Shown here: one piece after another, positions 14,787-16,058 of the stretch
Layout: the number at the start of each line of letters is the position of its first letter
Numbering within the stretch: position 1 is the stretch's first letter
From: an uncultured Oscillibacter sp.
GTDB taxonomy: Bacteria > Bacillota > Clostridia > Oscillospirales > Oscillospiraceae
Length of the DNA: 16,058 bases
Direction: 5' to 3'
Assembly (NCBI RefSeq): GCF_910587525.1
Contig: NZ_CAJULS010000046.1
Coordinates: forward strand, 1-16,058
The notes under the pieces: generated by a model
The model's input: only the letters and a program-made list of their open reading frames with translations
The model's database searches: none
What the model was told of the DNA's origin: nothing
Program-made: the position numbers and the translations under genes

Positions 14787-15359
14787 ATGACTAAGCGATT
14801 GATTGTTGGCATCAGCGGTGCCTCCGGCGCCCCCATCGCGGTAGAGTTGCTGAGGGCCCTGCGGGACACGGATGTGGAGAGCCATCTCATCATCAGCCGC
14901 GGCGGGGAGTACACCATCCCCCAGGAGACGTCCCTCTCCGTACCCCAAGTCCGGGCCCTGGCAGACAAGACCTACTCCCTGGAGGACCTGGGGGCGGGCC
15001 CGGCCTCCGGCACCTGGGAGAGCCTGGGCATGGCCGTGGTTCCGTGCAGCATGAAAACCGCCGCCGGCATTTGGAGCGGCTACAGCGACACTCTTTTGCT
15101 GCGGGCGGCAGACGTGGCGTTAAAGGAGCGGCGGAGGCTGGTGCTGACGGCCCGGGAGTCCCCCCTGAGCACCATCCACCTGCGAAACCTCTATGAGCTG
15201 TCCTCCATGGGGGCGGTGATCCTTCCCCCGGTAGTGAGCTACTACCATCACCCCCAGTCCCCGGAGGACGTCACCCGTCATCTGGTGGGGAAAATCCTGG
15301 ACCAGTTCGGGATTGAGGCCCCGGGCTTTTGCCGCTGGGAGGGCCTGCCCCATGACTGA
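14787..15359 (+). CDS. ubiX: UbiX-family flavin prenyltransferase
   Basis: A 190-residue enzyme that joins a dimethylallyl group to reduced FMN, making the prenylated FMN used by UbiD decarboxylases. The FMN-binding GISGASGAP loop (8-16) starts the protein. PCSMKTAAGIWSGYSD (86-101) and the RLVLTARESPLS segment (117-128) are the standard family blocks. The length is typical of catabolic UbiX/Pad1 proteins. GAGGGAGG lies 4 nt before ATG 14787; an earlier in-frame ATG at 14736 has no site and precedes the leader hairpin. It is divergent from the operon that carries the partner UbiD gene about 10 kb away and is coupled to the LpdD-like gene by an 8-nt overlap. Confidence 0.95.
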   Translation: MTKRLIVGISGASGAPIAVELLRALRDTDVESHLIISRGGEYTIPQETSLSVPQVRALADKTYSLEDLGAGPASGTWESLGMAVVPCSMKTAAGIWSGYSDTLLLRAADVALKERRRLVLTARESPLSTIHLRNLYELSSMGAVILPPVVSYYHHPQSPEDVTRHLVGKILDQFGIEAPGFCRWEGLPHD

Positions 15360-15717
15360 GTGGATCGTGCTGGAGGAACCCTGCCTGGGCCATCCCCTCC
15401 GCGTCTCCGCCTGCCCGGCGGGCAGGGACTGTGCCGTGGTGATCCTGGGAGGCTCACGTCCCCACGTGGGGGCCGTCAGTGCCGCCTACTGGGAGGAGGA
15501 AAGCCTTCGCTGTGAGACCAGCGCTGGCCGAGGCCATCGGGACAATGTGGTGAGCCGCCGCTTCGCCCGGGCGCTGGCCATGCACCTCCGGGGCAATGTG
15601 TCCGTCAGCTGCGGTATCCACTATGATGATCTCACCAAGGAGGGGCTGGCGCAGGTACTGGCGACAGCCGAGAGGCTTTTGGAAGAGTTGACTGTCCAAC
15701 TTGAAAGCAACAGATAA
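15352..15717 (+). CDS. lpdD: LpdD-like small protein (UbiD decarboxylase accessory/prenylated-flavin chaperone family)
   Basis: A 121-residue protein resembling the small D subunit found with gallate and hydroxyarylate decarboxylases (LpdD/VdcD-type, thought to help deliver or retain prenylated flavin). The recognisable blocks are GGSRPHVGAVSAAY near residues 33-46, GHRDNVVSRRFARAL near 60-74, and VSCGIHYDDLTKEGL near 83-97. The ATG at 15352 overlaps the ubiX stop, with GGGAGG about 9 nt upstream inside ubiX. A longer frame from 15313 merely reads ubiX sequence. With UbiX here and UbiD at 2675-4054, the three-part B/C/D decarboxylase set is complete. Family assignment rests on recalled motif similarity. 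Confidence 0.75.
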   Translation: MTEWIVLEEPCLGHPLRVSACPAGRDCAVVILGGSRPHVGAVSAAYWEEESLRCETSAGRGHRDNVVSRRFARALAMHLRGNVSVSCGIHYDDLTKEGLAQVLATAERLLEELTVQLESNR

Positions 15718-16058
15718 TTTGCGTGGAAAGCAACGGTTTTACGGCTGTTTTATCCCATTTGAGGTCCCATCGGTTGTTCCCCATTTCTTCGAGGAGTTCC
15801 GGCGGAATTTTCCCCACGCGGGAGGTCATAGGGCAGATATTTCGAGAGCGGTATGGCCGCCATCCACGCGGCACTGGGCCCTTTTTGCTAAAAACCCTCC
15901 GGCAACTGGGGTAGAGAACCGCCTGTACCACCCAGCGGGACAGATCTGACTTTCAACTATCCACCGCACTTGACTATAGGCTGTATGCTCTCGTCAAGAG
16001 ATGTAAGGAAAAAAGGATGATATAATTGGGAATAGGGAACAGAACAGTATGAGAAGAT
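15718..16058. other. Intergenic region without a convincing gene; possible promoter at its right end
   Basis: No frame in these 341 bp has both a start with a ribosome binding site and protein-like composition. The minus-strand frame 15632-15931 contains a protein-like stretch (VGKIPPELLEEMGNN) but runs into lpdD and lacks a translation signal. It may be a decayed gene or a dispersed repeat. At the right end TGATATAAT (16018-16026) forms an extended -10 box on the plus strand. An ATG at 16050 may open the next gene, but only three codons are visible. No clear terminator was found after lpdD. Confidence 0.4.

Noticed and set aside
15632..15931. 99-residue minus-strand frame overlapping the lpdD end
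   Set aside because: Neither its first Met nor the internal Met at 15829 has a Shine-Dalgarno, and its C-terminal third is antisense to lpdD. It is kept only as a possible decayed or repeated sequence.
1..16058. tRNA, rRNA, CRISPR arrays, phage or conjugation genes
   Set aside because: No regular repeat-spacer pattern, tRNA cloverleaf or rRNA segment was recognised, and no phage or conjugation proteins are encoded.

Overview
The window looks like a chromosomal segment of a GC-rich anaerobic Firmicute, most likely a gut Clostridium of the Oscillospiraceae type. This is an inference from strong AGGAGG-type ribosome binding sites, TTG and GTG starts, a BMP-type nucleoside/sugar ABC transporter, and the mix of GC-rich genes with AT-rich promoter spacers. 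I could not run a taxonomic search.

Layout. Positions 1-1020 are a degraded edge: the last 37 residues of a membrane protein, a truncated IS3/IS150-type transposase N-terminus, a frameshifted membrane-protein remnant, and two strong hairpins. Positions 1021-1223 are a palindrome-rich spacer. Positions 1224-14515 hold eleven genes, all on the minus strand. In transcription order they are: DeoR-family repressor, BMP-family lipoprotein, two-domain ABC ATPase, permease 1, permease 2, amidohydrolase, DhnA/LsrF-type class I aldolase, zinc alcohol dehydrogenase, FGGY kinase, UbiD-family decarboxylase and aldehyde dehydrogenase. Several are translationally coupled (ATGA or longer overlaps). From the AT-rich spacer 14516-14786, two genes run divergently on the plus strand: ubiX (flavin prenyltransferase) and an LpdD-like small protein. 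Positions 15718-16058 contain no convincing gene.

How the genes may work together. The transporter resembles nucleoside/sugar importers. The amidohydrolase would remove an amino or similar group from the imported compound. The alcohol dehydrogenase, FGGY kinase and aldolase form a classic oxidise-phosphorylate-cleave sugar module. UbiD, with its cofactor enzyme UbiX and the LpdD-like helper, would decarboxylate an unsaturated or aromatic acid that the aldehyde dehydrogenase could supply. The DeoR-type repressor probably senses a phosphorylated intermediate, and a 7-2-7 palindrome in the divergent spacer is a likely operator. A nucleoside-type importer, an Lsr-like kinase/aldolase pair and a complete prenylated-FMN decarboxylase set in one regulon is not a pathway I can name. 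It is the main candidate for an undescribed catabolic system, and its substrate is unknown.
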